A DNA stretch of 64,000 nucleotides, taken from positions 62,001 to 126,000 of the forward strand of contig NZ_BOOP01000037.1 of the NCBI RefSeq assembly GCF_016863295.1, read 5' to 3'. Origin of the DNA: Planotetraspora phitsanulokensis. Its GTDB lineage: Bacteria; Actinomycetota; Actinomycetes; Streptosporangiales; Streptosporangiaceae. Each line of letters begins with the position of its first letter. Position 1 is the first letter of the stretch. The translations under genes were made by a program, and so were the position numbers. A model generated the notes under the pieces. The model was not told the origin of the DNA. It worked only from the letters and a program-made list of their open reading frames with translations, and searched no databases. This document shows positions 1-10,500 of the stretch, in pieces.

Positions 1-826
1 CGGTGCTGAACCGCAGCAGGTCGGGCACCAGAACGGCCGGGTAGTTCGGACCCGATCTGGAGGTCTGTGCCCGTTCTCCGGCAGGGACGAGATGCCGCAC
101 AGAGCCTCCGGCGCCGATCGCGGCGAACCCGGCCCCGTGGGCCAGCGCATCGAACCCTGCCAGGTCGGTCCGCCACAGCCCCGTCCCAGGCACCTTGGCG
201 AGCAGTTCGCGCAAGTGCTGCGGCGCAGCCGCGAACTGCTTCAGCGGGTCGTACTGGCCCCCGAGAATCAACGCGACCGGATGCTTGATGGCGCCGAGCA
301 CGGCGATGAGAGCGGACTGGGTTTCCGGCCGCAGCCAACTGATCGAGACCGGCAACGTCACGATGACGTCGTCGCGGCCCAGGGTGTTGACCTTCTTCAT
401 GATGGCCTTCAACGAGGCGATGTCGGCGGCCTTCACATACCGCGTGGGCGTGATCGCGAAGTTCGCGCCGCGGTCGATCTGCGCCTGCAGCACGCTGTCC
501 AGGTCCCCGCCGAACAGGACGTTCTCCGGCAGCGAGAAGGGCGCGTCCGCCGTGGCGACCTCCTTTTCGTAGGCCGCGCAGTCTTCGGCGAGCACGCCCG
601 TGAAAGACGGCCGCAACTGGCGCAGCCGCGCCGAGCTGCCATCACCGCACAGGACCAGGCCGCTTCGGGCCGGGTCGAGGTGGTCGGGCGCACGAGTGAC
701 CAGCTTGGCTCGTTCCAACATCAGAATGCGCTGATGGACGGCATACACGGCCGCGCCCTGGTCGTTCGGCGAGGTGAGCAGGGAACTCGCCGCGGTGGGG
801 GGCTGGGCGGTGGTGCGGTCATTCAT
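1..826 (-). CDS. hypothetical protein, partner of the XRE-ImmA gene (partial, 3' end outside window)
   Basis: An open frame runs from ATG at 826 to the left edge without a stop, giving 275 visible residues starting MNDRTTAQPP. The start is supported by a GAGGTGA ribosome site 7 nt upstream and by the stop of the XRE-ImmA gene only 18 nt away, so the two form an operon. I do not recognise the family. Alternating hydrophobic strands and helices (for example VIVTLPVSISWLRP and HPVALILGGQYDP) suggest an alpha/beta barrel-like fold. A loose resemblance to the tRNA-guanine transglycosylase barrel came to mind but is unproven. No signal peptide or membrane helix is seen. Its role is probably tied to the protease/regulator upstream. 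Confidence 0.7.
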   Translation of the reverse strand, partial: MNDRTTAQPPTAASSLLTSPNDQGAAVYAVHQRILMLERAKLVTRAPDHLDPARSGLVLCGDGSSARLRQLRPSFTGVLAEDCAAYEKEVATADAPFSLPENVLFGGDLDSVLQAQIDRGANFAITPTRYVKAADIASLKAIMKKVNTLGRDDVIVTLPVSISWLRPETQSALIAVLGAIKHPVALILGGQYDPLKQFAAAPQHLRELLAKVPGTGLWRTDLAGFDALAHGAGFAAIGAGGSVRHLVPAGERAQTSRSGPNYPAVLVPDLLRFST

Positions 827-844
827 GTGCTCACCTCGTGAGAC

Positions 845-1939
845 TTAACCGACGTTGAGGAGGTGCCCGGCCGGACCGGGTTTGAGCAAGAACAGCAGGG
901 TGAACTCTTCGGGGAGTAGCCCTGCCTGTTCGGCGGCATGGCCGAGGCCATGCTCATGGGCGAGCTGCTGCGCGGCGGCGGGGACCATGTGGGGCAGCTC
1001 TCGGTGGATCTCGCCTGGCTCGTGGGTGCGGTAGCCCAGGGTGGACATCTCAATGATCAAGTTTCGGTATTGCCACTCGCTGATCGTGGCGAGTGTCAGG
1101 GCCTTGCGGGCGAGTGCCGCCATGGACACTCCCCACCGGTGCTTCAAGGCCAGCAGCCGGGTCAGGTCGAGGCTGCCGCTCAGTTCGGCGCTGATGTCGG
1201 GCGCGGGCATCAGGAATTCGCTGGCGAACTCGTCTGCTTGCCGCTCCTGCACGGGGGTGGCGCCCGGCTCGGGATGCATGATGATGTGGCCGAGCTCGTG
1301 GGCAAGGCTGAATCGGAAACGGTCGGCTGGGGCATGCGCGGCCAGAAGAAACAACGGGTTCTCCACACCGTCCCACTGGCTCACCGCGTCCAGGTCTCGG
1401 CTATCGAGATCTCTGATCACAACAAGCCCGCCGGCACCTTCGATCAGCGCGACCAGATTGGGGATCGGACCGGCCGGAACGTCCCACACCTTGCGTAGCG
1501 ATTGGGCGGCCTCGGTGGGTGTGTCCAGGTCTGTGACCTCGAACCGTTCGAAGCGCGGCTGGTGCCGCTGCTGGAACGCGGGTGTGAGGAGGCCGCGCGT
1601 CTGCAGGCGGGCGAGTGCGAGCTGCGCGTGGATCCGGCGCAGCGCCTGAGCCCCCAAGGCGGCCTTCTTGCGGTGGTGAACCAGCCCGATCCCTACTCCG
1701 GAAAGCTCAGCATCCACGCACAACATCACAGGTGGATACCTCAGGGCAGCCGCGTACAGTGCCAGCCGATCACCTTCGACGGTCAGCCTGCCCGCTTCGG
1801 CTTTGCTGACATACCCCTGGGTGATCCGTTCGCCGGTTAGCTTCGACATGGCTGCCGCCAGCGCCGTCTGGGTCATGCCGCGCGACTCGCGGGCCAGGGT
1901 GAGCATGGTGGCCTGGGCTACCTTCGCAACCTGATCCAT
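845..1939 (-). CDS. XRE-family HTH / ImmA-IrrE metallopeptidase fusion
   Basis: 364 aa. An N-terminal XRE helix-turn-helix (about residues 8-65, with GMTQTALAAAMSKL) is followed by an ImmA/IrrE zinc peptidase domain (about 150-260) with the HELGH motif at 214-218 and the third ligand region QADEFASEF (E237). In this family a DNA-binding repressor is combined with a peptidase that cleaves a regulator, typically in mobile-element control, toxin-antitoxin or stress switches. ATG at 1939 was chosen because GGAGG lies 6 nt upstream; the frame continues further upstream without support. It is followed at 18 nt by the unknown partner and is divergent from the DUF4365-TPR-PIN gene. Target and trigger are unknown. 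Confidence 0.88.
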   Translation of the reverse strand: MDQVAKVAQATMLTLARESRGMTQTALAAAMSKLTGERITQGYVSKAEAGRLTVEGDRLALYAAALRYPPVMLCVDAELSGVGIGLVHHRKKAALGAQALRRIHAQLALARLQTRGLLTPAFQQRHQPRFERFEVTDLDTPTEAAQSLRKVWDVPAGPIPNLVALIEGAGGLVVIRDLDSRDLDAVSQWDGVENPLFLLAAHAPADRFRFSLAHELGHIIMHPEPGATPVQERQADEFASEFLMPAPDISAELSGSLDLTRLLALKHRWGVSMAALARKALTLATISEWQYRNLIIEMSTLGYRTHEPGEIHRELPHMVPAAAQQLAHEHGLGHAAEQAGLLPEEFTLLFLLKPGPAGHLLNVG

Positions 1940-2185
1940 GTCACACCTCCAACCACGACAAACCGTCACTCGATATCCCACAGAATACACCATCAAAATA
2001 TTCCTCATATCAAACTCGCTGGCGGAGGCAAACATGGCCACTGGGAAACGACGGCCCCTACCTCGTCAAGGCAGAGGTCCCAGGCGGCGTGTGCGCCGAC
2101 GCGCGGGGCCCGGGATTGTCGTCCCGGTTAGCTAGGGTGATCAATCTGGCTGACACAGGGTCAAGCCGGGCTGGTCGCCAAGGGG

Positions 2186-5100
2186 ATGCCTGTGCGTGTT
2201 GACCCGTCGGTCCACACCGAGCGGAAGGGTGTCGCCGCGTTCGCGACGGCGGTTCACGGAACCCTTGGCTGGCTGTGTCGCGAGCAGCCTGTTGCCGACT
2301 TCGGCGTGGATGCCATCGTCGAACTCGTTGACGACGGCCATACGGCGGGCCGCCTGCTCGGGGCGCAGATCAAGTCGGGTCGCAGCTTCTTCGACAAGGA
2401 GACACGCGACGGCTGGGTCTTCCGGTTCAACGACGAGCACGCCCAGTACTGGTTTAACTACGACATACCTGTCGTGGTCGTCCTACATGATCCCCAGTCG
2501 GGGGAGCTCTACTGGCAATCCCTGTCCCATGACACGGCAGAGTCGACCGGCAAGGACTGGAAGGTCATCGTGCCGGCTGGCCAGCGGATCGACCTGAGCA
2601 GCGTCATGGCGCTCAAGAATCTGGCACGGCCGGCCCGAGAGGAGGGCGATCCGATCGAGCAGCGCTTCTCCGGGTATCTGAGCCGTCTGCCGGGGGAGGC
2701 CAGGGACTGGCTGGAGAGCACGCGTAATCTCGCCCGGGAGACCCGGGACCTCGGCGCGGTCCGAGCTGTCGAGCGTCTCGCCGAACTGCTCCAGGCGGGA
2801 CCACCCAGCGATGTGGTGACAGGGCTCGTCAAGAAGGCCCCCGCGTGGTGGCCGCACCCCTCCACGGTTGAGTGGCGCCTTTGGGCCTGCGTCGGCGCCT
2901 ATGCCAATGAGCATCGTCTAGAGCAGCAGGCGTCTGCCTGCTTTGCCCGGGCCGTGGCCGCTGGCGCAACCCCGGCGGGCAGATGGCAGGCCTTTTGGGG
3001 GCTGACATTGGCCCGGTTCGACGAAGACGCGGCCAGAGCGATCCTGGCGGAAGCCGCCGATTCCGTCGAAGGCGCGCTGCTGGCCGACCTCGGCCTGGCA
3101 ACTCTCGAGCATCAGGCCGTCGGCGGCGTCGGCCCGGTTCCCATCCCGGAAAGCCTGAACCATGTCATCAAGGACGGAACCGTCCCGAAGGACGGGACAG
3201 CCCTGCGGTTCCTCGCCGAGCACGCTCGTGCCGCCCGCGACTTCGACATGGCGGTCACATGGTTAGAGGCATTGGTCTCCACTTTCCCCATGAGCGTCTC
3301 CGGTCGGACGATGCTCGCCCAGACGCTTGCTCAGCGGGCCAGCGACGGTAGGAGCCCTCTTCATGAGGCCGACATTCAGCGAGCCCGTAATCTCGCTGAG
3401 ACCGCCCGGGCCGAGCAGAGGCGTTGGGGTGGAGCCAGCGAAGACGCAGCCCTTGTTCTGTTCCACACCCATCTCCTCGCCGGTGACATTGACGCCGCGG
3501 TCGAAGTGGCGCTGACCCAACCGTATGGCCAAGCCAACGAGCGCGAGGCGGCTGCAGAGCAGTTGGTTCAGGGGGCAGCGCGCGCGGCTGTTCAGTTCGG
3601 TCACATTCACGCTGACCGTCTTGTCTCCAAGGTCACCAACCCCGCTGGTGTTGCGATCATGAACGCCGTCCGGGCGGACGTCCAAGGCGCCGAGCACTCC
3701 GAACGGATCGCCTTGTGGACCCAGGTTGTGGAATCGGCTGGCGAAAACCGTCTCGACGAGGCAGTGATCGCGCTGGCCTCACTCGCAGACCTCGGCGTGT
3801 GGCCGCTTCCCGGCCTCGATAACCTGACCGCGCGGAGTGTGATCCCTGCAGACGACGCCGTACTTTTGCACGCCAGGGCGGATATCGCCGCGGGCCGGCC
3901 TGCGGCAGGGCTGACGCGCTTGCGACACCTCGCCAGCCGGTCCCTACCCGGAACCATGGCGTTGATCCAGTCCCTGGTCGAGCTAGGACGCCACACCGAA
4001 GCTGTGCAGGCGTGTGATCGGGGGGCCTCGCGATTCGGCGCAACGGAATTTCTCCTCCGGGCCTTGTACATCCTTGAGCGCGCCGACGACCACGCTCAAT
4101 GGCGAGAACGGGCTCTGTTGCTCATGAGCCGCTCAAGCCTCCCGCGGGGGCTTCGCGACTCGCTGCGCCGGAAACTCGTACAGGATGCCTTTGTCCGGAA
4201 CGACTGGATTGCGGTCGAGCAGCATGCTGTCGCGGGTATCGCTGACAGTGACGTCCCTGGCGCGCCGGGACAGGCCGGAATGCTGGATGCCAGCACGCGG
4301 ACGGGGCCTTTGCCACCGGAACTCGTCGACTACGCCTGGAGTCTCATCGGTGCTCGATGGAATGCCCGGCACCCCGATCTAGCGTCTCGGGCGCACCGTG
4401 CTCTGGGACCGCCCGTGCTCACCAATGCACAAGCTCGGCTCAAGGCTGCGCTGCTTCGCCGGGACGGGTGGTCGAGCGAGACCGTCGAGGGTCTGCTGGA
4501 TCTGATGGAGCAGTTCCCCGAGGACGGAGACTTCACCGGGCAGGTGCTCGGCATGATTTTGGTCGCCACGGGACGGCCCCCACGGGGGGACGCCGAGGCC
4601 GAATCCACGGCTGCGTTTGTCCTTCCGCCTGAGGTGGGTGTGCGGTTCAACACGGTTCTGCAGGCCTACGTCGATCGAAATCCCCACGGAGTGCTGCGTC
4701 CCGCCGACCCACACGAACTCGTGAACCCGGATGTGCTCAAAGCACAGCTGGAGCCAGCGGCTCTGGCCTACAGAACCGTGCGTGACCATGTGATGGCCGG
4801 GGTCGTCCCTGTCGGAGTTCTGGCGAGCCAGGTCAACCAGCCGTACGCGTTGGCGCTGCTCCAGCGAGCCGGCGGCTGCACCCCTGCCGCGGAGACCGAC
4901 CCTGAACGATTCGACAACGAGGTGGCATGCGTCGGCTCCGCCCTTGACGGCGTCGTCGTGATCGACGCGAGCACCTTACTCGTGGCAACCATGACCGTGG
5001 CTGGTTTCGCGGACCTCCGAGCACGGTTCGCGTCGGTCCAACTGCCTGCGGCTTGTCACGACGACATCGTGATGGCCAGCCTCGGCGTCGAGCGGTTGCT

Positions 5101-6097
5101 GGCATCGTCGATGACCATTGCATTCGAGCCCGGCTCTGGCCTTCTCCGATCCACACTCACGCCCGAGGAGAGAGACTTCTTGACGCGCCGCGCCGATGAT
5201 CTCCTCCAGGCGGCAGGCCTCACCGACATCGTGCAGGTCGCAGATCTGGCGATGGTAACCGACCTCATGACGGACGGTATCGATTCCGACATCGTGGCGC
5301 AGGGACCAGCGTTCACCATGCATGGGGAAGGACCGTGGCTGGCTCCGATCCAGCTTGCGCTCGAAAGCGACGCCACCCTGTGGACCGATGACGTCATCGT
5401 GCGAGGCGTGGCCAGCAGTGCAGGGATCCCCACTTTCGGCACCCTTGCCCTGCTTCACACCCTGTACGAGGACGGATTGCCGGACACCACCGAAGAAGAT
5501 CATCGCCGGTTCGTCGGCGAATACGTTGTGGATCTCCCTCTACGCGGCGACATTCTGAAGGAGCAAGCCCAAGCTGACGGCTGGCTTCCAAGGGCTGCGG
5601 CCATCCCGTTCGCCCGCCCAACCGCCTGGCTGGACCCGGGTGAGACCATGGGCACGTTCTCCGAGCTCGTCCGGGCCGTCCACGAGCGTCAACCGAGCGA
5701 AGTTCCGCAGTGGCTCATGTACGGCACCTGTGGCTTCGCTGGTTCAGGGACGCCGGCGGAGGCTCTCGAGCGAGCCGTCCGGCTGATGTGCGGGATCGCT
5801 GCCCAGACCGTCGGTGTTACGGCAGCAGGATTGAGCGAACTGCTGATGTCGGCGACGGCCGGTTTGCGGCAGGCGCACGCGCTGGCCACGCTGCGTTTCG
5901 CAGCTTTCGCGGAGGCTGAGGTGACAGAGACGACCGAGCCGGACTTCCTTCTTCTCCTGCGTCCCCGGCTGATCGCCGTCCTTATGGAGGCCGCTTTCGA
6001 TGCAGGTGGTTCAGGGCGGCACGCGGATGGCGTCAAAGCTGAGGTGGAGGCACTCGTGGAAGCTGCGTACGCGCTTGCCCAGGCCACACAACAATAA
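2186..6097 (+). CDS. DUF4365 nuclease-like / TPR / PIN-domain protein, candidate defence gene
   Basis: 1303 aa, a large multidomain protein. Residues about 8-135 match DUF4365, a PD-(D/E)XK-like fold: the conserved core is visible as FGVDAIVEL (D42, E46) and LGAQIKSG (Q61, K63), then DIPVVVVLHDPQSGELYW. Residues about 190-880 are helical repeats rich in alanine that read as TPR-like. Near residue 922 a PIN-like ribonuclease domain begins with VVVIDAS (D927) and ends with ALESDATLWTDDVIVRG (E1060, D1068, D1069) and GIPTFGTLALL. I infer a sensor-scaffold with two potential nuclease centres, as in abortive-infection proteins. It sits alone between a divergent XRE-ImmA gene and an integrase. The ATG at 2186 abuts AAGGGG; GTG at 2192 has better spacing and may be the true start. 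Confidence 0.8.
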   Translation: MPVRVDPSVHTERKGVAAFATAVHGTLGWLCREQPVADFGVDAIVELVDDGHTAGRLLGAQIKSGRSFFDKETRDGWVFRFNDEHAQYWFNYDIPVVVVLHDPQSGELYWQSLSHDTAESTGKDWKVIVPAGQRIDLSSVMALKNLARPAREEGDPIEQRFSGYLSRLPGEARDWLESTRNLARETRDLGAVRAVERLAELLQAGPPSDVVTGLVKKAPAWWPHPSTVEWRLWACVGAYANEHRLEQQASACFARAVAAGATPAGRWQAFWGLTLARFDEDAARAILAEAADSVEGALLADLGLATLEHQAVGGVGPVPIPESLNHVIKDGTVPKDGTALRFLAEHARAARDFDMAVTWLEALVSTFPMSVSGRTMLAQTLAQRASDGRSPLHEADIQRARNLAETARAEQRRWGGASEDAALVLFHTHLLAGDIDAAVEVALTQPYGQANEREAAAEQLVQGAARAAVQFGHIHADRLVSKVTNPAGVAIMNAVRADVQGAEHSERIALWTQVVESAGENRLDEAVIALASLADLGVWPLPGLDNLTARSVIPADDAVLLHARADIAAGRPAAGLTRLRHLASRSLPGTMALIQSLVELGRHTEAVQACDRGASRFGATEFLLRALYILERADDHAQWRERALLLMSRSSLPRGLRDSLRRKLVQDAFVRNDWIAVEQHAVAGIADSDVPGAPGQAGMLDASTRTGPLPPELVDYAWSLIGARWNARHPDLASRAHRALGPPVLTNAQARLKAALLRRDGWSSETVEGLLDLMEQFPEDGDFTGQVLGMILVATGRPPRGDAEAESTAAFVLPPEVGVRFNTVLQAYVDRNPHGVLRPADPHELVNPDVLKAQLEPAALAYRTVRDHVMAGVVPVGVLASQVNQPYALALLQRAGGCTPAAETDPERFDNEVACVGSALDGVVVIDASTLLVATMTVAGFADLRARFASVQLPAACHDDIVMASLGVERLLASSMTIAFEPGSGLLRSTLTPEERDFLTRRADDLLQAAGLTDIVQVADLAMVTDLMTDGIDSDIVAQGPAFTMHGEGPWLAPIQLALESDATLWTDDVIVRGVASSAGIPTFGTLALLHTLYEDGLPDTTEEDHRRFVGEYVVDLPLRGDILKEQAQADGWLPRAAAIPFARPTAWLDPGETMGTFSELVRAVHERQPSEVPQWLMYGTCGFAGSGTPAEALERAVRLMCGIAAQTVGVTAAGLSELLMSATAGLRQAHALATLRFAAFAEAEVTETTEPDFLLLLRPRLIAVLMEAAFDAGGSGRHADGVKAEVEALVEAAYALAQATQQ

Positions 6098-6326
6098 GCC
6101 GATCCCAGGTCTTCCGCAGACGGGTATGCCACCCTGGGCTACGCCTGGGGATCGAAGGTGGGCATCGGTACGCTATCTATGGTCTTTTCCCTGCCTCTGC
6201 CGGGGCAGGCGACGCCTTCCCGACCGGCATCGTTTCCGCGGGTACCAGCACAGGTCAGATGAGGAACACGGGACTGCGCCGAAGGACCGTCTATTAGGCG
6301 GCGACTGAACGCGAGGATGCGCCAGC

Positions 6327-7478
6327 GTGGAGGCTCGAATCAGCTCAGACCGCCTCGAATTCGGAGGCGACAGGCACCCAGGTCCCGCAGAGGCGGTCTC
6401 CCGCTCCCTCATGCGGACGACGACGGAGATCGACGCCCGCTCTCCCGCGGTACCGCCCAACCAGCGGAGGGCTGCGCTCGCCCGAGCGGTCGCCGCACTG
6501 CCTGCACTTGGCGCGGTGGACCTGGCCAGTCCTTACGGAGTTCACCGGCTGACGGCGATCTGGTTGGAATCGCGGTCCTCCTCGGCCACGTCGGCGGCCT
6601 ACCACACCGACTTGAACGGCTGGCTGACCTGGTGTGCAGTTCGCCGGCTGGACCCCTTGGCGGTGCGCCGCGCCGACGTCGACCTCTACAAGGTCGATAT
6701 GTCGACCCAGTTCGCCACATCCACCGTGGCGCGCAAGCTGTCCGCAGTCTCCTCCTGGTACCAGTACCTGATCAGCAACGACGCATGCGACCGTAACCCG
6801 GTCGCTGCCGTTGACCGGCCCAAGGTGGACCGCGATGTCTCCCGCACGGTCAGCCTGTCCCGGGATGAGGCGGGCCGGTTCCTCGCCGCGGCCGCGGGCG
6901 ACGACCAGCCGGTGCGACTGCGAACCGCCGCGCTGCTCGGCATCATGCTCACCGAAGGCGTCCGCGTCTCGGAGATCTGCAACGCCGACATCGCCGACCT
7001 GGGCTACAACCGCGGCTGGCGGACCCTCACCGTGACCCGCAAGGGCGGCAAGCGCCAGGCCCTCCCGCTTGCCCCGCCCATCGCGGACGCGCTGGACCGC
7101 TACCTGTCCGACCGCGCCACCAACTCCGGCATCGCCCCTGGGCAACTGGCCGGGCCGCTGTTCGTCACCGGCCCGACCGGTCCGCACCACGGCGGCCGGC
7201 GCCTCGACCGGTGGGCGATCACCAAGCTGATCCGCCGGATCGCCCGCCAGGCGGACATCCCGTCCTGGTCCCAACTCACCCCGCATTCACTGCGGCACTC
7301 CTTCGCCACGCTGTCCCTGGACGCCGGCGCGGCCCTGCGCGACGTGCAGGACGCGATGGGACACGCCGACCCACGCACCACCCGCGCCTACGACCGCGCC
7401 CGCTACTCCCTGGACCGGCACCCCGCGACCCGTCTGGTTTCCTTCGTCGCGGTCCGCGACGCCGATCCCGCGCCGTAG
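6327..7478 (+). CDS. tyrosine recombinase/integrase (phage-integrase family)
   Basis: 383 aa. A SAM-like core-binding domain (about 70-160) is followed by a catalytic domain with the expected residues: Arg in TEGVRVSEI, Lys in TRKGGKRQ, HxxR in HSLRHSFAT, His in GHADPRTT and the Tyr nucleophile in TRAYDRAR. These enzymes carry out site-specific recombination of mobile elements, or XerC/D-type resolution; the position inside a defence island suggests an integrative element. GTG at 6327 has a GAGG upstream; ATG at 6411 is an alternative that would remove 28 unconserved residues. It converges on the helicase gene with a hairpin between. No att repeats were identified. Confidence 0.85.
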   Translation: MEARISSDRLEFGGDRHPGPAEAVSRSLMRTTTEIDARSPAVPPNQRRAALARAVAALPALGAVDLASPYGVHRLTAIWLESRSSSATSAAYHTDLNGWLTWCAVRRLDPLAVRRADVDLYKVDMSTQFATSTVARKLSAVSSWYQYLISNDACDRNPVAAVDRPKVDRDVSRTVSLSRDEAGRFLAAAAGDDQPVRLRTAALLGIMLTEGVRVSEICNADIADLGYNRGWRTLTVTRKGGKRQALPLAPPIADALDRYLSDRATNSGIAPGQLAGPLFVTGPTGPHHGGRRLDRWAITKLIRRIARQADIPSWSQLTPHSLRHSFATLSLDAGAALRDVQDAMGHADPRTTRAYDRARYSLDRHPATRLVSFVAVRDADPAP

Positions 7479-7518
7479 ACGCCCCGTCGCCGGTCCTTTT
7501 GCACGGCATTCCGCGTTA

Positions 7519-7558
7519 GCACGTGAGCCGGATCGGCAATCCGGCGCTCTTCACGTGC
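7519..7558. terminator. hairpin between convergent integrase and helicase genes
   Basis: Nested inverted repeats: outer arms GCACGTGA (7519-7526) and TCACGTGC (7551-7558), inner arms GCCGGAT (7527-7533) and ATCCGGC (7539-7545). It lies in the 99-bp gap between two convergent stop codons, so it probably ends transcription from both sides. Confidence 0.6.
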
Positions 7559-7577
7559 GCAGCAGCGCCCCCTCTTT

Positions 7578-10500
7578 TCACGTGTTCTCGTCGCTGAAGG
7601 GAAGCCTGATCGACAGGCTCGGCGCATAGGCCTGCCGATCGATCTCCACGACGATGTCTATCCCGGCGTCCAGAACGGCGGACAGATCTGTGTGATCTTG
7701 AGTGGCGACCGTGACGACGCGCTGCGCACCGGCGTAGACCGCCAAAGGCAGCGGTCGTGGTTCACCCTGCACGAAATCGAGGGTAAGCGGACCCTCCCAG
7801 GCGGGCAGCTCGGAGGTGACGGCAGGCAGATCCACCTTGACGCTTCCGGTCTCCAGAAGGGTCTTCAACAGGCTGCGGCCCTTCGGCCGGGTGAAGTCGA
7901 GCAGATCCAAAACTTCCGAAGCCGATGCTCCATAACGGAGCCGCCATTCGGCCACACCCATCCGGGCTAGCCACAGCCGCAGCGTCTCGCGTGTGGGCTC
8001 CAAGTCGTCCGGCACGTCAGCCACAATGGCGTGCGCCAGGCGGCGTGAGCGGATGCCCGAAGTCATCAGGATCAGCGCCCTGCCGTCGTCGACCCCGTAG
8101 CGGATGTAGCTCCCGAGGTCGGGACACAGGCGTTGCTCACTGTCAGCGGCGTGGAGCCGACCGTTGACCAGTTCGACCAGAGCGCCGACGGTCCACGCAA
8201 GGTAATGCTCGAAGTGTTCGGTTACTGCGTCGACCATTTGCTCGATGCGTTGAGCAGGGCGAACAACATCTGCAAGATGCGTTGCGGCGAGTGAGGGCAG
8301 TGAGGTGCCGGCGAGCCAATCGGCGAGAAGGTCGGCCGGCCGGAGCTCGATCTCAGCGCCCCGAGGGCTGACGCTGAAGCGCCACTCCGGAGCTTCGGGC
8401 AGGTGGAGCAGCTCGTTGATGGCTTCGTGCGGCATCCGGATCGCGATCTGCGGGTTTCGAATATCGGCGAGGGTGCCGTCTCGTTCCGCACTGAGGATCG
8501 TCTCGGCCAGCTGGTGGGCAAGCCGGTCGATGACACGAGCAGAGCCGAGGGACGTTCCCGTGCGGGGCCAGCGCCGGCGAGCATCACCGTCGGTCCGCAG
8601 GTATGCCTGGCGGGTAGCGTGGGCGACAGGCATGCACGCCATGCGTGCCTGTGGCGACTGAGCGGCGAGCGTCGAGTCAACGACGCTGGCGACATCGACA
8701 GCGGCCGGGTCTAGTCCGCGTTCCTCTTCGATGGCAAGGACAAGCCACACGAAGCCGATGAAGTCGCTAGTGGCGCTATCCGCGGCACGAAACAGCGCGT
8801 CCTCGTCGAGGCGGACGGCCTGTTCGAGTTCCGCGAACGCGTGGAGGGCCTCCTCGGTGGTCAACGAGGAGGTAACGGCGAGCGCTTCGGCGTCAGGGTT
8901 CAGGTCCTCAAAGTCCCTTTCGGTGGGCGGAGCGGCGCGCACCAAGACGATCCAGCCTTCGGTTTCCTTGCCGGCGCGCCCGGCGCGCCCCATCGCGTTG
9001 ACGAGGCGGGCACCGCGTAACTTGGCGTCCTCGGCTTGCCCTGCGTATGTCTGGTCGTAGATGACGACGGTGCGCACCGGCAGGTTAACGCCATCGGTGA
9101 GCGTTGACGTGCAGGTCAGGTACGGCAACGTGTCATCGCGGACCGCTTCTTCGAGTGCCTCCAAGACTTCGATTGGCAACCCGGCGTGGTGGAATCCGAC
9201 GCCGTGCCGAAGGACGGCGACCAGAGGATGATCATCCCCCAGCTGAAGCCGAACAAAGTCGACCAACGGGGCCGTGCCGGGGAGTTCGTCAAGTTGGTCG
9301 GCCAACGCTTGTGCGAGCAACTGGGCCAGGGACCGGGTACCGGCTACCACCAGCACCGACCCGCCATGACCGAGTTCGACGATCATCTCGCTGGCGATCG
9401 TGTATCGCTTGGTCGAGCGGCCATCGTCGATGCTGAGGTTGCTTTGCACAAGGTCGGAGGTACTGGCCTTCCGCACCAGGCGCCAGCCTGTGTCGCCCTC
9501 AGTGGACAGCATGGTGGTGCGGCCATCAGCCATGCGCAGACGGATCTGCCCGCTGAGGGGAGTGACTAACCGGTACGGCCATTTCGGGGCGCCACGGACA
9601 GTCTCGGCGCGAGTCAGTTCGAAATGCGCCGTGGTGGTGAAGGCGGCATGCAACCGGCGAGGGCCCCGCCACTGGGACTCGTGCCGCAAGGCCGGGCCGT
9701 TTGTACTGAGCCACTGCGCGATCGCGCCGGCGTTGCCCATCGCTGCGGAGATCAGCACGATCCGGTGGCCGGTCTCGCGGCTGAGGTAGTCCAAAAGCGC
9801 GATCGTGGACTCAAGAGTGAATCCGCGGCCGCCTTCCTTCAACAGTTGAGCCTCATCGAAGATGAACATGCCGAACCGCGCCATCACCGCCCCAGCGTCG
9901 TGCCGCAGCAGATTAGCCAATCGTTCGGGCGTCATCACTTCGACATCGGCCGGTCGCGGGTCGGCCGGCCCCACGAACAGCTCCGACACGGCAGGAAAGT
10001 CGGGCCGGTCCGGGCCAGTCTCTTTCTGCAGAATGTGGACGCGATTGCCCATGGCCCGGCGAACCTCACGGCAGAGACTACGGGTCGGCGCGACATAGCA
10101 GACGCCGGTGCCGGCCCGTGCCAGGTGCTCCACGGCCAGCATCTGGGCAAGCAGCGTCTTGCCGCCGCTGGTGGGGACAGCGAGGACCACGCGCCGCACC
10201 TGCGGATCAAACGGCGATCGCGGACCGGTCAGCAGTTCGCGCTGCGGCTCCCACAGCGTCAGCACCGGCGGGTTGCCGACCGTGAACGCCTGGCGGACAA
10301 GGTCGGGCACGCTGGGCGGCAACACGTTCGGGTTCCACAGCGATCCAGCTTCGGCTTCGCCTGCCAGACTGAGCAGGTGCGCCGCCACCCAACGGGCGTT
10401 GAGGTCGCCTGGGCCCGCCTGCCCGACGGCGGCGCTTCGAAGCCGGGTGCGGCCTCGGTCGAGACGGGCGCGGTCGCCGTGCGCGAAGTACGCAAGAAGA

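Noticed and set aside
92-841. 249-codon plus-strand frame at the left edge
   Set aside because: The minus-strand frame from 826 to the edge has a ribosome site, operon spacing and protein-like composition; this one is its shadow.
6098-6326. search for an att site or tRNA beside the integrase
   Set aside because: No cloverleaf or direct repeat pair could be seen by eye here; an att site may lie outside the window.
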